A stretch of 64,000 bases of DNA. It comes from Anaeromicropila herbilytica (lineage in GTDB: Bacteria > Bacillota > Clostridia > Lachnospirales > Lachnospiraceae). Position numbers and translations under genes: made by a program. Below, piece by piece: positions 51,343-60,642 of the stretch. Position 1 is the stretch's first letter; each line of letters begins with the position of its first letter. Location of the stretch: contig NZ_AP024169.1 of assembly GCF_016591975.1 (NCBI RefSeq), forward strand, positions 272,001 to 336,000. Direction: 5' to 3'. The notes under the pieces are model-generated. The model worked only from the letters and a program-made list of their open reading frames with translations, made no database searches and had not been told where the DNA came from.

Positions 51343-52734
51343 ATGAATTTGATAACAATTAGAGAATTATACAAAAACAAAGAAAATTATGTAGGTAAAG
51401 AAGTCTCAGTTGGTGGTTGGGTAAGAAGTATCCGTGATTCCAAGACATTCGGCTTCGTTGTAATGAATGACGGTACTTTTTTTGAGACATTACAGATCGT
51501 ATATAGTGACAAATTAATCAATTTTGCTGAAATATCAAAATTAAATGTAGGTGCAGCTATCATTGTAAAAGGACTACTAGTTGCTACTCCAGAAGCAAAA
51601 CAACCATTTGAGATTCAAGCGGCAGATGTAACGGTGGAAGGAACTTCGACAGCAGAATACCCACTTCAAAAGAAGAGACATTCTTTAGAGTATTTAAGAA
51701 CGATTGCTCATCTTAGACCAAGAACAAATACGTTCCAAGCGGTATTTCGCGTACGTTCTCTAATTGCATATGCAATTCATCAATATTTCCAAGAGAGAGA
51801 TTTCGTATATGTTCATACACCATTAATCACAGGAAGTGACTGTGAAGGTGCTGGAGAGATGTTCCGTGTAACAACTCTTGATATGGAGAACTTACCAAGA
51901 ACTACAGAGGGTAAAGTAGATTATAACGAAGATTTCTTCAATAAAGAGACAAGCTTAACAGTAAGTGGTCAGTTAAACGGTGAAACTTACGCAATGGCTT
52001 TCCGTAATATCTATACTTTCGGACCTACATTCAGAGCAGAGAATTCGAATACAACAAGACATGCAGCAGAATTCTGGATGATTGAGCCTGAGATTGCATT
52101 TGCAGATCTACAAGATGATATGATGTTAGCAGAAGGAATGTTAAAATACGTAATCAACTATGTACTAGAAAATGCGAAAGAAGAAATGCAATTCTTCAAT
52201 CAATTCGTAGATAAAGGATTACTTGAAAGACTTCACAATGTTGCGACATCTGAATTTGGACATGTTACTTATACAGAAGCAATCGAGATCTTAGAAAAAG
52301 TAAATGATCGTTTTGAATATAAAGTATCTTGGGGATGTGATTTACAAACAGAACATGAAAGATACTTAACAGAAGAAGTATACAAAAAACCATTATTCGT
52401 TACTGATTATCCAAAGGATATCAAAGCTTTCTACATGAAGATGAACGAAGATAATAAGACAGTAGCAGCTATGGACTTATTAGTTCCTGGTATTGGTGAG
52501 ATCATCGGAGGAAGTCAAAGAGAAGATGATTATGCTAAATTAACTGCTAGAATGGCTGAATTAGATCTTAAGGAAGAAGATTACGAATTCTATCTAGATC
52601 TTAGAAAATATGGTTCAACTAGACATGCTGGATTTGGTTTAGGATTTGAAAGATGCGTAATGTACTTAACAGGTATGGCAAATATCCGTGACGTAATTCC
52701 ATTCCCACGTACCGTTAATAATTGCGAATTCTAA
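51343..52734 (+). CDS. asnS: Asparaginyl-tRNA synthetase
   Basis: 463 residues. OB-fold anticodon domain 1-110, class II catalytic core with motif 1 around residues 125-160, motif 2 FRAENSNTTRHAAEFWMIEPEI and motif 3 GFGLGFERCVMYLTGMANIR ending in DVIPFPRT. The asparagine type is favoured by the motif RTVNNCEF end and length. The upstream 116-bp gap is too short for a T-box. Confidence 0.96.
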   Translation: MNLITIRELYKNKENYVGKEVSVGGWVRSIRDSKTFGFVVMNDGTFFETLQIVYSDKLINFAEISKLNVGAAIIVKGLLVATPEAKQPFEIQAADVTVEGTSTAEYPLQKKRHSLEYLRTIAHLRPRTNTFQAVFRVRSLIAYAIHQYFQERDFVYVHTPLITGSDCEGAGEMFRVTTLDMENLPRTTEGKVDYNEDFFNKETSLTVSGQLNGETYAMAFRNIYTFGPTFRAENSNTTRHAAEFWMIEPEIAFADLQDDMMLAEGMLKYVINYVLENAKEEMQFFNQFVDKGLLERLHNVATSEFGHVTYTEAIEILEKVNDRFEYKVSWGCDLQTEHERYLTEEVYKKPLFVTDYPKDIKAFYMKMNEDNKTVAAMDLLVPGIGEIIGGSQREDDYAKLTARMAELDLKEEDYEFYLDLRKYGSTRHAGFGLGFERCVMYLTGMANIRDVIPFPRTVNNCEF

Positions 52735-52752
52735 TTTAAATATATAAAAATG

Positions 52753-52857
52753 ATGTTGGGGTCAAAAGCCTTTTATAACTTGCATTGTGTATATTGATGT
52801 ATAATTATACAGTGATATACACTCAATGCACTAAAATAAGGCTTTTGACCCCAACAT
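52753..52857. repeat. MITE-like repeat, 105-bp deletion derivative
   Basis: Perfect terminal inverted repeats ATGTTGGGGTCAAAAGCC plus the GTGTATAT and TGTATAATTAT blocks of the longer copies, but the ~140-bp interior is gone. The two arms meet at the TATAATTATA centre. Confidence 0.85.
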
Positions 52858-52861
52858 TAAA

Positions 52862-52899
52862 AAAATAGAGTTAAGACATATCTGTCTTAACTCTATTTT
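52862..52899. terminator. Bidirectional terminator
   Basis: AAAATAGAGTTAAGACA-N4-TGTCTTAACTCTATTTT, perfect 17-bp stem, A/T-rich flanks; between asnS and queT. Confidence 0.9.
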
Positions 52900-52911
52900 T
52901 TTAACTTTAGA

Positions 52912-53406
52912 TTATGCTTTATGAACATTTGTAAATATATAATTCTTATATTTATCTAATCCTTTAAGTAATAAGAATCCTAATACACCACAAGATAATA
53001 CTTCACCGATTCCAACGGTTAACATCATCATAGGAATAGGTATTGTAATTGCATAGCCAATTCTTAATACATAAGGAACAACTAGCATATTGAGGATGAT
53101 TGGTGGTAGTGGAACTAAGTATTTATTCTTTCTAAGAAGATAGGAAAAGATTGCAGCTACTAAAGTAGCTAAACTACCGCAGATTACATCAAGTAGTACT
53201 GCACCACCTAGAAAGTTACCGAGTAAACAACCAACAAATAATCCTGGGATTGCTGCAGGTGTAAAATAAGGAAGTATCGTAAGTGCTTCTGCAAGCCTTA
53301 CTTGGATATCCTTAAAGCCAAATGGCTGAAACATGTAGGTCAAAACCACATAAATAGCTGCAATCATAGCAGCTTCGGTTAAGAACCTGGTTCCCTTTTT
53401 GTTCAT
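52912..53406 (-). CDS. queT: QueT-family queuosine-precursor transporter (ECF S component)
   Basis: 164 residues from the ATG at 53406 (AAAGGAG eight bases upstream; a TTG at 53412 is also in frame). Six hydrophobic segments. QueT marks: FGFKDIQVRLAEALTILPYF, PGLFVGCLLGNFLGG and DVICGSLATLVAA. It provides substrate specificity (queuine or preQ1/preQ0) to an energy-coupling-factor transporter, whose T and A subunits would be elsewhere. A pseudoknotted leader precedes it, as expected for a preQ1 riboswitch. Confidence 0.9.
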   Translation of the reverse strand: MNKKGTRFLTEAAMIAAIYVVLTYMFQPFGFKDIQVRLAEALTILPYFTPAAIPGLFVGCLLGNFLGGAVLLDVICGSLATLVAAIFSYLLRKNKYLVPLPPIILNMLVVPYVLRIGYAITIPIPMMMLTVGIGEVLSCGVLGFLLLKGLDKYKNYIFTNVHKA

Positions 53407-53433
53407 ATTCAATTCTCCTTTAGTTTTGTTTTA

Positions 53434-53479
53434 CGAGTGGAAGGTCACGAACACTCGGTTGTTAACTTATAAAGACCTT
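53434..53479 (-). ncRNA. Pseudoknotted leader, candidate preQ1 riboswitch
   Basis: On the minus strand: AAGGTC (53474-53479) pairs with GACCTT (53441-53446), and CGAGTG (53452-53457) with CACTCG (53434-53439). The pairings cross, giving an H-type pseudoknot, about 15 nt before the ribosome site of queT. QueT genes are known preQ1 riboswitch targets; the exact class (I, II or III) is not assigned because loop sequences do not match what I recall. Confidence 0.65.
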
Positions 53480-53505
53480 GGTTTTAGTGGCAAAGTGCCT
53501 TTTTT

Positions 53506-53533
53506 AGTATAGCATGAAAATAGTGGTTGTCAA
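53506..53533 (-). promoter_or_regulatory. queT promoter
   Basis: Minus strand TTGACA (53528-53533), 16-bp spacer, TATACT (53506-53511); would give a ~90-nt leader containing the pseudoknot. Confidence 0.7.
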
Positions 53534-53642
53534 GTGTGAATTAAATACCTATTATTGAGATGTTGATTTGGTTTTACTATATAAATATTCTTATTATGAT
53601 ATAAAAATAACATAATCAAAGATACTATTGGATAAAGATTAA

Positions 53643-53687
53643 AATGTCCTCTGAAAGAACGTGAAAAAATTTCTTTCAGAGGACATT
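53643..53687. terminator. Terminator downstream of the nitroreductase gene
   Basis: AATGTCCTCTGAAAGAA pairs with TTCTTTCAGAGGACATT, 17-bp perfect stem. Confidence 0.85.
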
Positions 53688-53708
53688 GTTATATATAAAG
53701 GATAGGAT

Positions 53709-54449
53709 TTATTTATCATTTAAGAATTTCTGATCCTTTAATGTAGGATATACATCTGGATAGTAAACATATTGATAAATACTAGATGTATATTTACTCC
53801 AGTTTCCTTCTTGTTCGCGACCAACTTCTTTTAAGTAATCTTCCATGACATTATCATACTCATCAATTGCATTCTTAAGGCCTTCTACTTGATACTTTTC
53901 TACATGTTTATAAGTATTAAATGGTAGTCTTGGCTTTTGCTTTGAATTATCTTTAGGGTAACCAATCGCAAGTCCAGCAACAGGATAAGTGTATTCAGGG
54001 AGATTAAGAAGCTTAATCATTTCGGCTGGGGATTTGCGAACACCACCAATTGGAACAATGCCTAGGCCTAGAGATTCAGCAGAAATAATGGATGCTCCCA
54101 TAGCTAAGCCTGCGTCAAACGTTCCTACCATTGTTCCTTCAATACTTTGGTGTATAATTTGATTCAGATTATTTTTCTCTGCCCCAATATTTGTTTTATA
54201 ATAATCCATTACAAATACAAGAAATACGGGTGCATCATCAATCCATTTCTGTCCACCTGTTAAGTCAGCAATTTGCTTCTTTGTTTCTTTATCTCTAATT
54301 ACAATAACAGAAGTTTGCTGTCCATTAATGGAATTTGGCATAGCTTGTGCTGATTTTAGTATCTCATCTATGATAGCGTCTGGGATATCTTTGTCCAAGA
54401 AGTTTCTGATTGATCTGTGGTTTTGTATTGTTTTAATTGTTTCATTCAT
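53709..54449 (-). CDS. Nitroreductase-family flavoprotein (NfsA/FRP-like)
   Basis: 246 residues. FMN-binding start NHRSIRNFLDKDIPDAIID, SINGQQTSVIVIRD, central GTFDAGLAMGASIISAESLGLGIVPIGG and PVAGLAIGYP. The C-terminal ~60-residue extension with tyrosines is the NfsA/FRP-type excursion. It would reduce nitro, quinone or flavin substrates with NAD(P)H. It follows the MBL-fold gene on the same strand by 23 bp and probably shares its transcript. Confidence 0.9.
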   Translation of the reverse strand: MNETIKTIQNHRSIRNFLDKDIPDAIIDEILKSAQAMPNSINGQQTSVIVIRDKETKKQIADLTGGQKWIDDAPVFLVFVMDYYKTNIGAEKNNLNQIIHQSIEGTMVGTFDAGLAMGASIISAESLGLGIVPIGGVRKSPAEMIKLLNLPEYTYPVAGLAIGYPKDNSKQKPRLPFNTYKHVEKYQVEGLKNAIDEYDNVMEDYLKEVGREQEGNWSKYTSSIYQYVYYPDVYPTLKDQKFLNDK

Positions 54450-54472
54450 AATATCTCTCCATTCTATTTTGA

Positions 54473-55222
54473 TTACAGTTTCATAACAATTTTTTGCTCT
54501 AATGATGCGAGACTTTCAGGTGTATGAGTAGATAGATATACTGTATCATTTTCTAGAATAAATCTACGTACCTTATCTAGAGTTTCTCTTGCTAAGTCTT
54601 TATCCTCATATACAACGGATAATTCATTTTGCTTTAGTGCTTCGTCTGTATAAGTAACATCACCGTGAATCATATAATGAAGTCCATCTATTTCAACAAC
54701 AGTAATTGAATTACCCTTTGTATGGCCATAAGCTGGTAGCATATAGATATTATCAGCAATTTTTTCACTTTTAGTAAAGTTTTTATAGTTTCCATCTTTA
54801 AAATTGACACGGACAATATTATTACCTTCTAATTTCATAGCATCCGCTTCAGTTCCTGATATATATATTTGAGCGTTCGGAAAGGATCTTAGTTCGCCTG
54901 AATGATCTGGGTGCTTGTGTGTGACAATAATTTTGTTAATATCTTCAACTTGGTAACCTGCGTTATGTAAAGCAGTTAAGAAGTCGGCAACTTTTTCACC
55001 AGTATAGATTTTGGCATTCGGATCTTTTTTGAATTCAGGTGTTTCAACGGGTAGACCAGTATCAATTAGTATTACCTCATTGCCAGTATCAATTAAATAG
55101 TTTTGTAAACTTGAAGGATAAGTCTTATCTAACCTAATCTTTTCTTTTTCTCTTGAACCGCCGAATGCAAATGCTTCTTGCATTTCTCCATTTTTATAAA
55201 ATTCTAAAGCTATAATTTTCAT
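54473..55222 (-). CDS. MBL-fold metallohydrolase (lactonase-like)
   Basis: 249 residues. Metallo-beta-lactamase fold with LIDTGLPVETPEFKKDP, the zinc motif VTHKHPDHSGEL (HxHxDH in the form H-K-H-P-D-H), the later histidine ligands in YGHTKGNS and HGDVTYTDEAL, final STHTPE. The loop composition resembles N-acyl-homoserine lactonases and related quorum-quenching enzymes, but the substrate cannot be assigned. It lies 23 bp upstream of a nitroreductase gene. Confidence 0.85.
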   Translation of the reverse strand: MKIIALEFYKNGEMQEAFAFGGSREKEKIRLDKTYPSSLQNYLIDTGNEVILIDTGLPVETPEFKKDPNAKIYTGEKVADFLTALHNAGYQVEDINKIIVTHKHPDHSGELRSFPNAQIYISGTEADAMKLEGNNIVRVNFKDGNYKNFTKSEKIADNIYMLPAYGHTKGNSITVVEIDGLHYMIHGDVTYTDEALKQNELSVVYEDKDLARETLDKVRRFILENDTVYLSTHTPESLASLEQKIVMKL

Positions 55223-55466
55223 TTGCTTATACCTATCTTGTAAATGTGGTTACAAGATTCCTTTCTCTATAATATATTTAAAACAATTTAATTAAGAACA
55301 ATTAATATAATTGAATTGTATCCAATTTAATTTGAGTTGTCAATATATTTTTAACAATAATTTTATTTTTATGAAGTGCCCGACAAAATGACCTGTATCT
55401 CCAGTGAAGAATAAAGTGTTCTTTATATCAGACATAGTAATATGTCTAATATTTATAGATAGTAAA

Positions 55467-55500
55467 ACAGCCTCTATCTACATTGAGATAGAGGCTGTTG
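55467..55500. terminator. Terminator of the antiporter gene
   Basis: AACAGCCTCTATCT-N6-AGATAGAGGCTGTT, 14-bp perfect stem. Confidence 0.85.
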
Positions 55501-55512
55501 AATTCTAACTGA

Positions 55513-56739
55513 CTATTTATGATTTCGAGAATTATTTGTTTGAGCAAATATTGCATTATCATCTAAGTTCTTTTCTAATTTATGAGAATAAGTTAATTTC
55601 AGCAATATTGGTGTAACTATTGTAGTAAGTATAACAACAATTAGAGTAGGTAAAAATATCTCTTCTGTAATAATACCCTTTTGTAACCCAATATTAGCAG
55701 TAATCAAGGCTACCTCGCCTCGCGAGATCATTCCCGCACCAACTTGAATTGATTCACTCTTACTCATCTTAAGGCATCTTGCAGCTAAACCGCATCCGAA
55801 TAATTTACCTATTACAGCAATTGCAAACATAACTATAGTAATTAGTAAAACTTCTTGATTTAGCCCTTTCAGATTTGCTTCAATACCAACACTTGCGAAG
55901 AAGATGAGAGATAAGAAACCAGAGGAGATTGCTTTTACATTACGTTCTAGATATTCTCTGTGTTCAAAGGTTGAGAGAATCAGGCCGCATATATAGGCAC
56001 CAGTAATTGCAGCAATCCCAATGCTCTCTGCTATGTAGGCAATCAATATAGCAAATACTAATGAGAAAGTAAGTAGTTCTTTCCCCGGTTTGATATATTT
56101 CGTAAGTTTGTTAATGAATCTGGGTATATATACAATTCCAATGATTGATAATACACAGAATATAATAATCTTTACCATGACAATAATGAGTGACATAGTA
56201 GCAGAAGAACCAGTACTAGAGCCGGATGATTGTGCAATTGCAAGAACGACGGAGATCAATACAAGTCCTAATACATCATCAATTACAGCAGCTCCAAGGA
56301 TATTAATACCAGACTTTGAATTCATTTTACCAAGCTCTTTTAATGTCTGAACTGTGATACTAACACTTGTAGCAGTCAGGATTACACCTACGAATAGATT
56401 CTCCCAGAAGTTCTGGAAGAATAAATAAGCACCTAAAGTTCCCAGAATAAGTGGAACAATCACACCGCTAAGAGCAATAATAAGTGATGTAAACCCAGCT
56501 TTTTTAAACTGTTCAACATCGGTTTCTAGACCTGCTAGAAACATAAGTAGAATTACTCCAAGATTAGCTAAAAGTTTAATGTTGTTATCGTATTGAACCA
56601 AGTTAAGAACCATAGGGCCAAGTACTACACCTGCAAGTAATGCGCCGAGAACTTCAGGCATTTTAAACTTCTTACTAATCATACCTCCAATGGTTGTAAA
56701 TAAAAGAATTAATACAATACTAAGCAATGTTTTTTCCAT
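55513..56739 (-). CDS. CPA2-family cation:proton antiporter
   Basis: 408 residues, about 12-13 TM helices. Family blocks: GGMISKKFKMPEVLGALLAGVVLGP, FLAGLETD, LTATSVSITVQTLKELG, GAAVIDDVLGLVL (the DD ion-binding pair) and SRGEVALI. No C-terminal RCK (TrkA-N) domain is attached, unlike KefB/KefC. It should exchange Na+ or K+ for protons. GGAGGT before the ATG. Monocistronic. Confidence 0.92.
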   Translation of the reverse strand: MEKTLLSIVLILLFTTIGGMISKKFKMPEVLGALLAGVVLGPMVLNLVQYDNNIKLLANLGVILLMFLAGLETDVEQFKKAGFTSLIIALSGVIVPLILGTLGAYLFFQNFWENLFVGVILTATSVSITVQTLKELGKMNSKSGINILGAAVIDDVLGLVLISVVLAIAQSSGSSTGSSATMSLIIVMVKIIIFCVLSIIGIVYIPRFINKLTKYIKPGKELLTFSLVFAILIAYIAESIGIAAITGAYICGLILSTFEHREYLERNVKAISSGFLSLIFFASVGIEANLKGLNQEVLLITIVMFAIAVIGKLFGCGLAARCLKMSKSESIQVGAGMISRGEVALITANIGLQKGIITEEIFLPTLIVVILTTIVTPILLKLTYSHKLEKNLDDNAIFAQTNNSRNHK

Positions 56740-56945
56740 AATATACCTCCTATTGATAAAATAAAAGTGGAGAGCCCTAAAAAAGGACTTTCCACCCTAA
56801 AAGTCAAATTCTTGAATCAAATCTATTATTTATACATTTGTTCAACCGAAATTTCATACGTATTTATATTGTCATTCATAATATTTATATCGCAATTCAG
56901 TAGATTTTGTCAAGATATATTTCTTTAATATATAATCCACATAGA

Positions 56946-56974
56946 AAAAGACGGTGTACTATTCACCGTCTTTT
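56946..56974. terminator. Terminator overlapping the end of a small gene
   Basis: AAAAGACGGTG-N7-CACCGTCTTTT. The stem includes the last codons and stop of the minus-strand small gene at 56959. Confidence 0.8.
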
Positions 56975-57150
56975 ACTTCGTTCGTCTCAGTTGATGGAGA
57001 CTTGTAAGGCATCTCTTCAGGGACGGAACTCTGGGTATTAATTTCAGGCTTATCTTTAGCACTATCTGTAGCTTTGATAAAGTATTCATCCGTACCACTT
57101 TGCATCGATGTCTGGATCGAGGGTTTTCCATTCGTATATTCAATTCGCAT
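56959..57150 (-). CDS. Small hydrophilic protein, 63 codons
   Basis: ATG at 57150 with AAAGGAGGATTGCA upstream, a strong ribosome site; longer frames upstream are unlikely. Product starts MRIEYTNGKPSIQTSMQSGT and has a Pro/Ser/Glu-rich tail; no cysteine, no TM. Not recognised. The tight terminator on its stop codon and the good ribosome site support a real gene. Confidence 0.65.
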   Translation of the reverse strand: MRIEYTNGKPSIQTSMQSGTDEYFIKATDSAKDKPEINTQSSVPEEMPYKSPSTETNEVKDGE

Positions 57151-57529
57151 TGCAATCCTCCTTTTATAAACATGGTTATTATCTGCGAATTTTTTGAAAA
57201 TATACATGACATGTTAAGAAGTGAATATATTGAATAAAATGAGGAGAGGGAGCTAAACTAGTTTAGCTCCCATTATGAAAATCTATATTAATGGTATATT
57301 ATCGTCTACAAATGAAACTTAATGTATTTCTGTTATTAAGTATAGTATAAATCTAAAAAGTGAAGATTGTGTGAAATTACGATATAGAAATAGAATTATC
57401 TTATAAAAGAAACAAGAAAAAGGAAAGAAAATCTTAATAAAACAAGTGTTCTAGCAAGTTGATAATTAAACTTTCATATGCTATACTATGTTTTAATTAG
57501 AACGATTCTTCGTAAAAAGAGGTGATAGA
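57151..57529 (+). promoter_or_regulatory. Spacer upstream of the SbcCD-like pair
   Basis: 379 bp. A perfect 24-bp palindrome GGGAGCTAAACTAGTTTAGCTCCC at 57248-57271 is terminator-like but has no gene ending just before it. A CTATACTATG box near 57482 may be the -10 of the downstream genes. Otherwise nothing recognised. Confidence 0.4.
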
Positions 57530-58582
57530 ATGAGATTTATTCACATAGCAGATGTTCATCTTGGCGCTTCTCCAGACTCTAGTTATTCATGGGGAAAATT
57601 AAGAAAAAGAGAGATTATGGAGACCTTTAAGAAAGTAATAGAAGTGTGTAAAGAAGAGGCAGTGGATCTATTACTAATTGCAGGTGACTTATTTCATAAA
57701 GCGCCTCTCGTTAGAGAATTGAAGGAAATTGATTATTTGTTCGGCCAGATTCCGAATACCAGAATAGTGTTCATAGCTGGTAATCATGATTATATTGGAC
57801 CTTTCTCCAACTATCTGAATTATGAATTTGTGTCAAATGTAACCATGATAAGATCAGAACAGATGGAACATATCTATCTAGAAGAATTGAATACAGAAAT
57901 ATATGGATTTAGCTACCATACGAGGGATATTATGGAAGCTAAATATGACGATATTCGGATAGAAGAAAATGATCGTATCCATATTCTATTGGCTCATGGT
58001 GGGGATGATAAAAATATTCCTATCCATAAGAATAGGCTAAAAGAGCTTGGTTTTGATTATATTGCATTAGGCCATATTCATAAACCAGATAGAATTGATA
58101 AGAATATAGCATATGCTGGGTCCTTAGAGCCTCTAGATATTAATGAAACAGGGGAGAGAGGTTATATCCTAGGTGATATTAATCAACAGAGTTGCAGGCT
58201 TAACTTTGTTCCTATTGCAAAAAGAAAATATATTCATCTTAAAATAGAGACAACACCTGCTACAACGAACGAAGCATTATTTGATCAGATAAAAAAAGAG
58301 ATTGTAGAAAAAGGAATAGAGAATATTTACAGAATTCTAATTGAAGGACGTAAAGATATCGATATAATATATGATATGGAGGCTATATACGAACTGGGGA
58401 AGATATATGATGTTATCGATAATACGATTCTAGATTATGATTTTGACCAATTATATGAAGATAATAAGGATAACATGATTGGACTATATATTGATTCTAT
58501 TTGTAATGCAAAGGAAGAGGATGACGTAATTCAGAAAGCCTTATATTATGGAATGGAAGCATTATTAAAGGCAAAGGGGTGA
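57530..58582 (+). CDS. SbcD/YhaO-like DNA repair metallophosphoesterase
   Basis: 350 residues. Calcineurin-like motifs: FIHIADVHLGASPD (metal ligands D and H), LLIAGDLFHKAP, FIAGNHDYIG, LLAHGG and ALGHIHKPD. C-terminal ~120 residues are a capping domain, as in SbcD or Mre11. It pairs with the ATPase that starts 4 bp after its stop, so the two form an SbcCD/Mre11-Rad50-type nuclease, here of the shorter YhaO/YhaN kind. AAAGAGGTGATAGA before the ATG. Confidence 0.9.
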   Translation: MRFIHIADVHLGASPDSSYSWGKLRKREIMETFKKVIEVCKEEAVDLLLIAGDLFHKAPLVRELKEIDYLFGQIPNTRIVFIAGNHDYIGPFSNYLNYEFVSNVTMIRSEQMEHIYLEELNTEIYGFSYHTRDIMEAKYDDIRIEENDRIHILLAHGGDDKNIPIHKNRLKELGFDYIALGHIHKPDRIDKNIAYAGSLEPLDINETGERGYILGDINQQSCRLNFVPIAKRKYIHLKIETTPATTNEALFDQIKKEIVEKGIENIYRILIEGRKDIDIIYDMEAIYELGKIYDVIDNTILDYDFDQLYEDNKDNMIGLYIDSICNAKEEDDVIQKALYYGMEALLKAKG

Positions 58583-58586
58583 GTAT

Positions 58587-60590
58587 TTGCTGATTGAGGA
58601 ATTAAGACTTAAAAACTTTGGTAAATTTATTGATAAGTCAATTGTTCTTGAGGATGGAATTAATATAATATACGGAGATAATGAAGCAGGTAAATCAACC
58701 ATTCATGACTTTATAAAAGGAATGTTATTTGGAATTGTAAAGGCAAGAGGTAGAGTGGCAAAAGAAGATCTTTATATGAGATATCTTCCTTGGAATAATC
58801 CTTCTCTTTATCAAGGAAGCATGCAGATTAATATAGAGAATAAGAAATACCGCTTGATTCGAAATTTTCATAAGGATTATAAGGAATTTCGAATCATAGA
58901 TCTAGTTACAGGCAGGGAGTATCGCAGTTTTTCTGAAATAGATAGCACATTATTACCTATGCTTAACGAAACCAATTATAAGAATACAATCAGTATTAGT
59001 CAGAAAAAGGCTGGAACAGACAAAGAATTCGTTAGTGAAGTTCAGAATTATATCGCCAATCTATCCACTTCGAAAGATAGTGAAGTAAATATCAGTAATG
59101 CATTATCCTATTTGCAAGCCAAGAAAAAGCAAATTGAATCGAATAATACGAGGAAGAGAATTAATGAGCTTACACTATTTCTAAAGGATTGTGAAAATGA
59201 GAGAAAAAAGATTGAAGAGTACGCAAAGGAATTGGTTCGATTAGACCAAAGAATAAAGACACTCATGGAGCTTATCAATGACAAACTTCAAGTAGAGGAT
59301 AAGATTTCCTCCGTACAAATTAAATTATCACAAGGAAATGAGATTGATTCAAGACGACTTAGCTTGGATTTGTTGGAATATGAAGAACTGATGCAGAAGG
59401 AAAAAGAATTAGAGTCTCATCAGGCTTTATTAGATACCAATTATGAGAAAGAAAACGGTGTTGGAACAGAAGATGTAGTAAAGCGTATGCCAAAATGGAT
59501 TCTTACATACCTATATATGCCGATTCTAGCAACTATTCTAGCAATGCTAACAAATTCCCTTCATCATAAAGGGATCCTACTAAGTCTGCTTATATGGGTG
59601 GGTTATGGTAGTGTAGGTGTTCTAACTAAATTATACTTATTTAACAGATATGAGAAGGAAGAAGTAATAAGTGATCATAAAAAGATCGATTTGGAAAATC
59701 AATCTAAGAGAAAAGAACAAGAGTACCAACAGCAAAAGAGCCTTTTAGAACGAAAAGAAAAGATTCTAGATTACTACAAAGTTCAAGGCTATGAAGAACT
59801 TAAGACATTCACCTTAAGAATAAGCCAATCAGGGACGATCAAGGATGAATTACGAAAAGAGCATCAAAGTCTAAAGAATCAACTAGAGGAAATAGACAAT
59901 AAAGCGTATCTAATGAGTCAAATAATTCTAGGAGAAGCGAAGAATAGAGAAGTAGAGAAAGAAATTAATAGCAATCCATCCTTAATTCAGTTATTGAATT
60001 ATGCGAACCAATGTGATAGGTTACAATATGAGAGGATTAAGTGGGAATTAGAGAGGCTTGAGGTTAGACAGGATGAAGTTTATGAAAGTCAGAAAGTTTT
60101 GAAACAGCTGAATCTAGACCTTCAAGTAGAGATGGATGAGTTAAAAGCAGTTGATTTGGCGAGTGAGACAATTGAGAACCTAGCGATTCAGATTCATGAT
60201 AGCTTTGGACTAAAGCTTAGTAAAACGGTATCCGATATCATAAGTAAGATAACAAGTAATCGTTATACAGACGTTAGAATTGATGAGAAACTTAATATCA
60301 AAGTGTTAGATGGTGAAGAATATATTCCAATCGATAATTTAAGTGTAGGAACGATAGAACAAGTCTATTTGGCAATGCGTATGGAAGTTTCAACGTTATT
60401 TTTTGAGAAGGAAGAAGTTCCATTCATTCTTGATGACTGTTTCGCATACTATGATGATAAAAGATTAGAGGAGACACTAAGAACTTTATACAACAAGAGA
60501 AATCAAATAATAATATTTACTTGTCATAAGAGAGAGAGTAAGATATTAGATACATTAGAAATACCATATCATTTGATTTCTTTAACATAG
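58587..60590 (+). CDS. AAA/SMC-like ATPase, SbcC/YhaN type
   Basis: 667 residues, TTG start with AAGGGGTG upstream. Walker A GDNEAGKSTIH (residues 30-40), Q-loop region, ABC signature NLSVGTIEQVYLAMRM near 590 and Walker B VPFILDDCFAYYDD near 610, H-loop FTCHKRE. Coiled coils fill about 170-540 and a hydrophobic segment MPILATILAMLTNSL near 308-345 interrupts them, so the protein may sit at the membrane; this hydrophobic hairpin is known in YhaN-like proteins. Works with the phosphoesterase gene just upstream. Confidence 0.88.
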   Translation: MLIEELRLKNFGKFIDKSIVLEDGINIIYGDNEAGKSTIHDFIKGMLFGIVKARGRVAKEDLYMRYLPWNNPSLYQGSMQINIENKKYRLIRNFHKDYKEFRIIDLVTGREYRSFSEIDSTLLPMLNETNYKNTISISQKKAGTDKEFVSEVQNYIANLSTSKDSEVNISNALSYLQAKKKQIESNNTRKRINELTLFLKDCENERKKIEEYAKELVRLDQRIKTLMELINDKLQVEDKISSVQIKLSQGNEIDSRRLSLDLLEYEELMQKEKELESHQALLDTNYEKENGVGTEDVVKRMPKWILTYLYMPILATILAMLTNSLHHKGILLSLLIWVGYGSVGVLTKLYLFNRYEKEEVISDHKKIDLENQSKRKEQEYQQQKSLLERKEKILDYYKVQGYEELKTFTLRISQSGTIKDELRKEHQSLKNQLEEIDNKAYLMSQIILGEAKNREVEKEINSNPSLIQLLNYANQCDRLQYERIKWELERLEVRQDEVYESQKVLKQLNLDLQVEMDELKAVDLASETIENLAIQIHDSFGLKLSKTVSDIISKITSNRYTDVRIDEKLNIKVLDGEEYIPIDNLSVGTIEQVYLAMRMEVSTLFFEKEEVPFILDDCFAYYDDKRLEETLRTLYNKRNQIIIFTCHKRESKILDTLEIPYHLISLT

Positions 60591-60642
60591 ATAGGATGTC
60601 GCAAGGGTATCGCAGTGACAGCAATGAAGAAGAGGAAAACAT

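Noticed and set aside
55375..55405. Short match to the end of the long palindrome (GTGCCCGACAAAATGACCTG)
   Set aside because: Only about 20 bases resemble the 8001 copy's end and no partner arm was found; could be a remnant but not supported.
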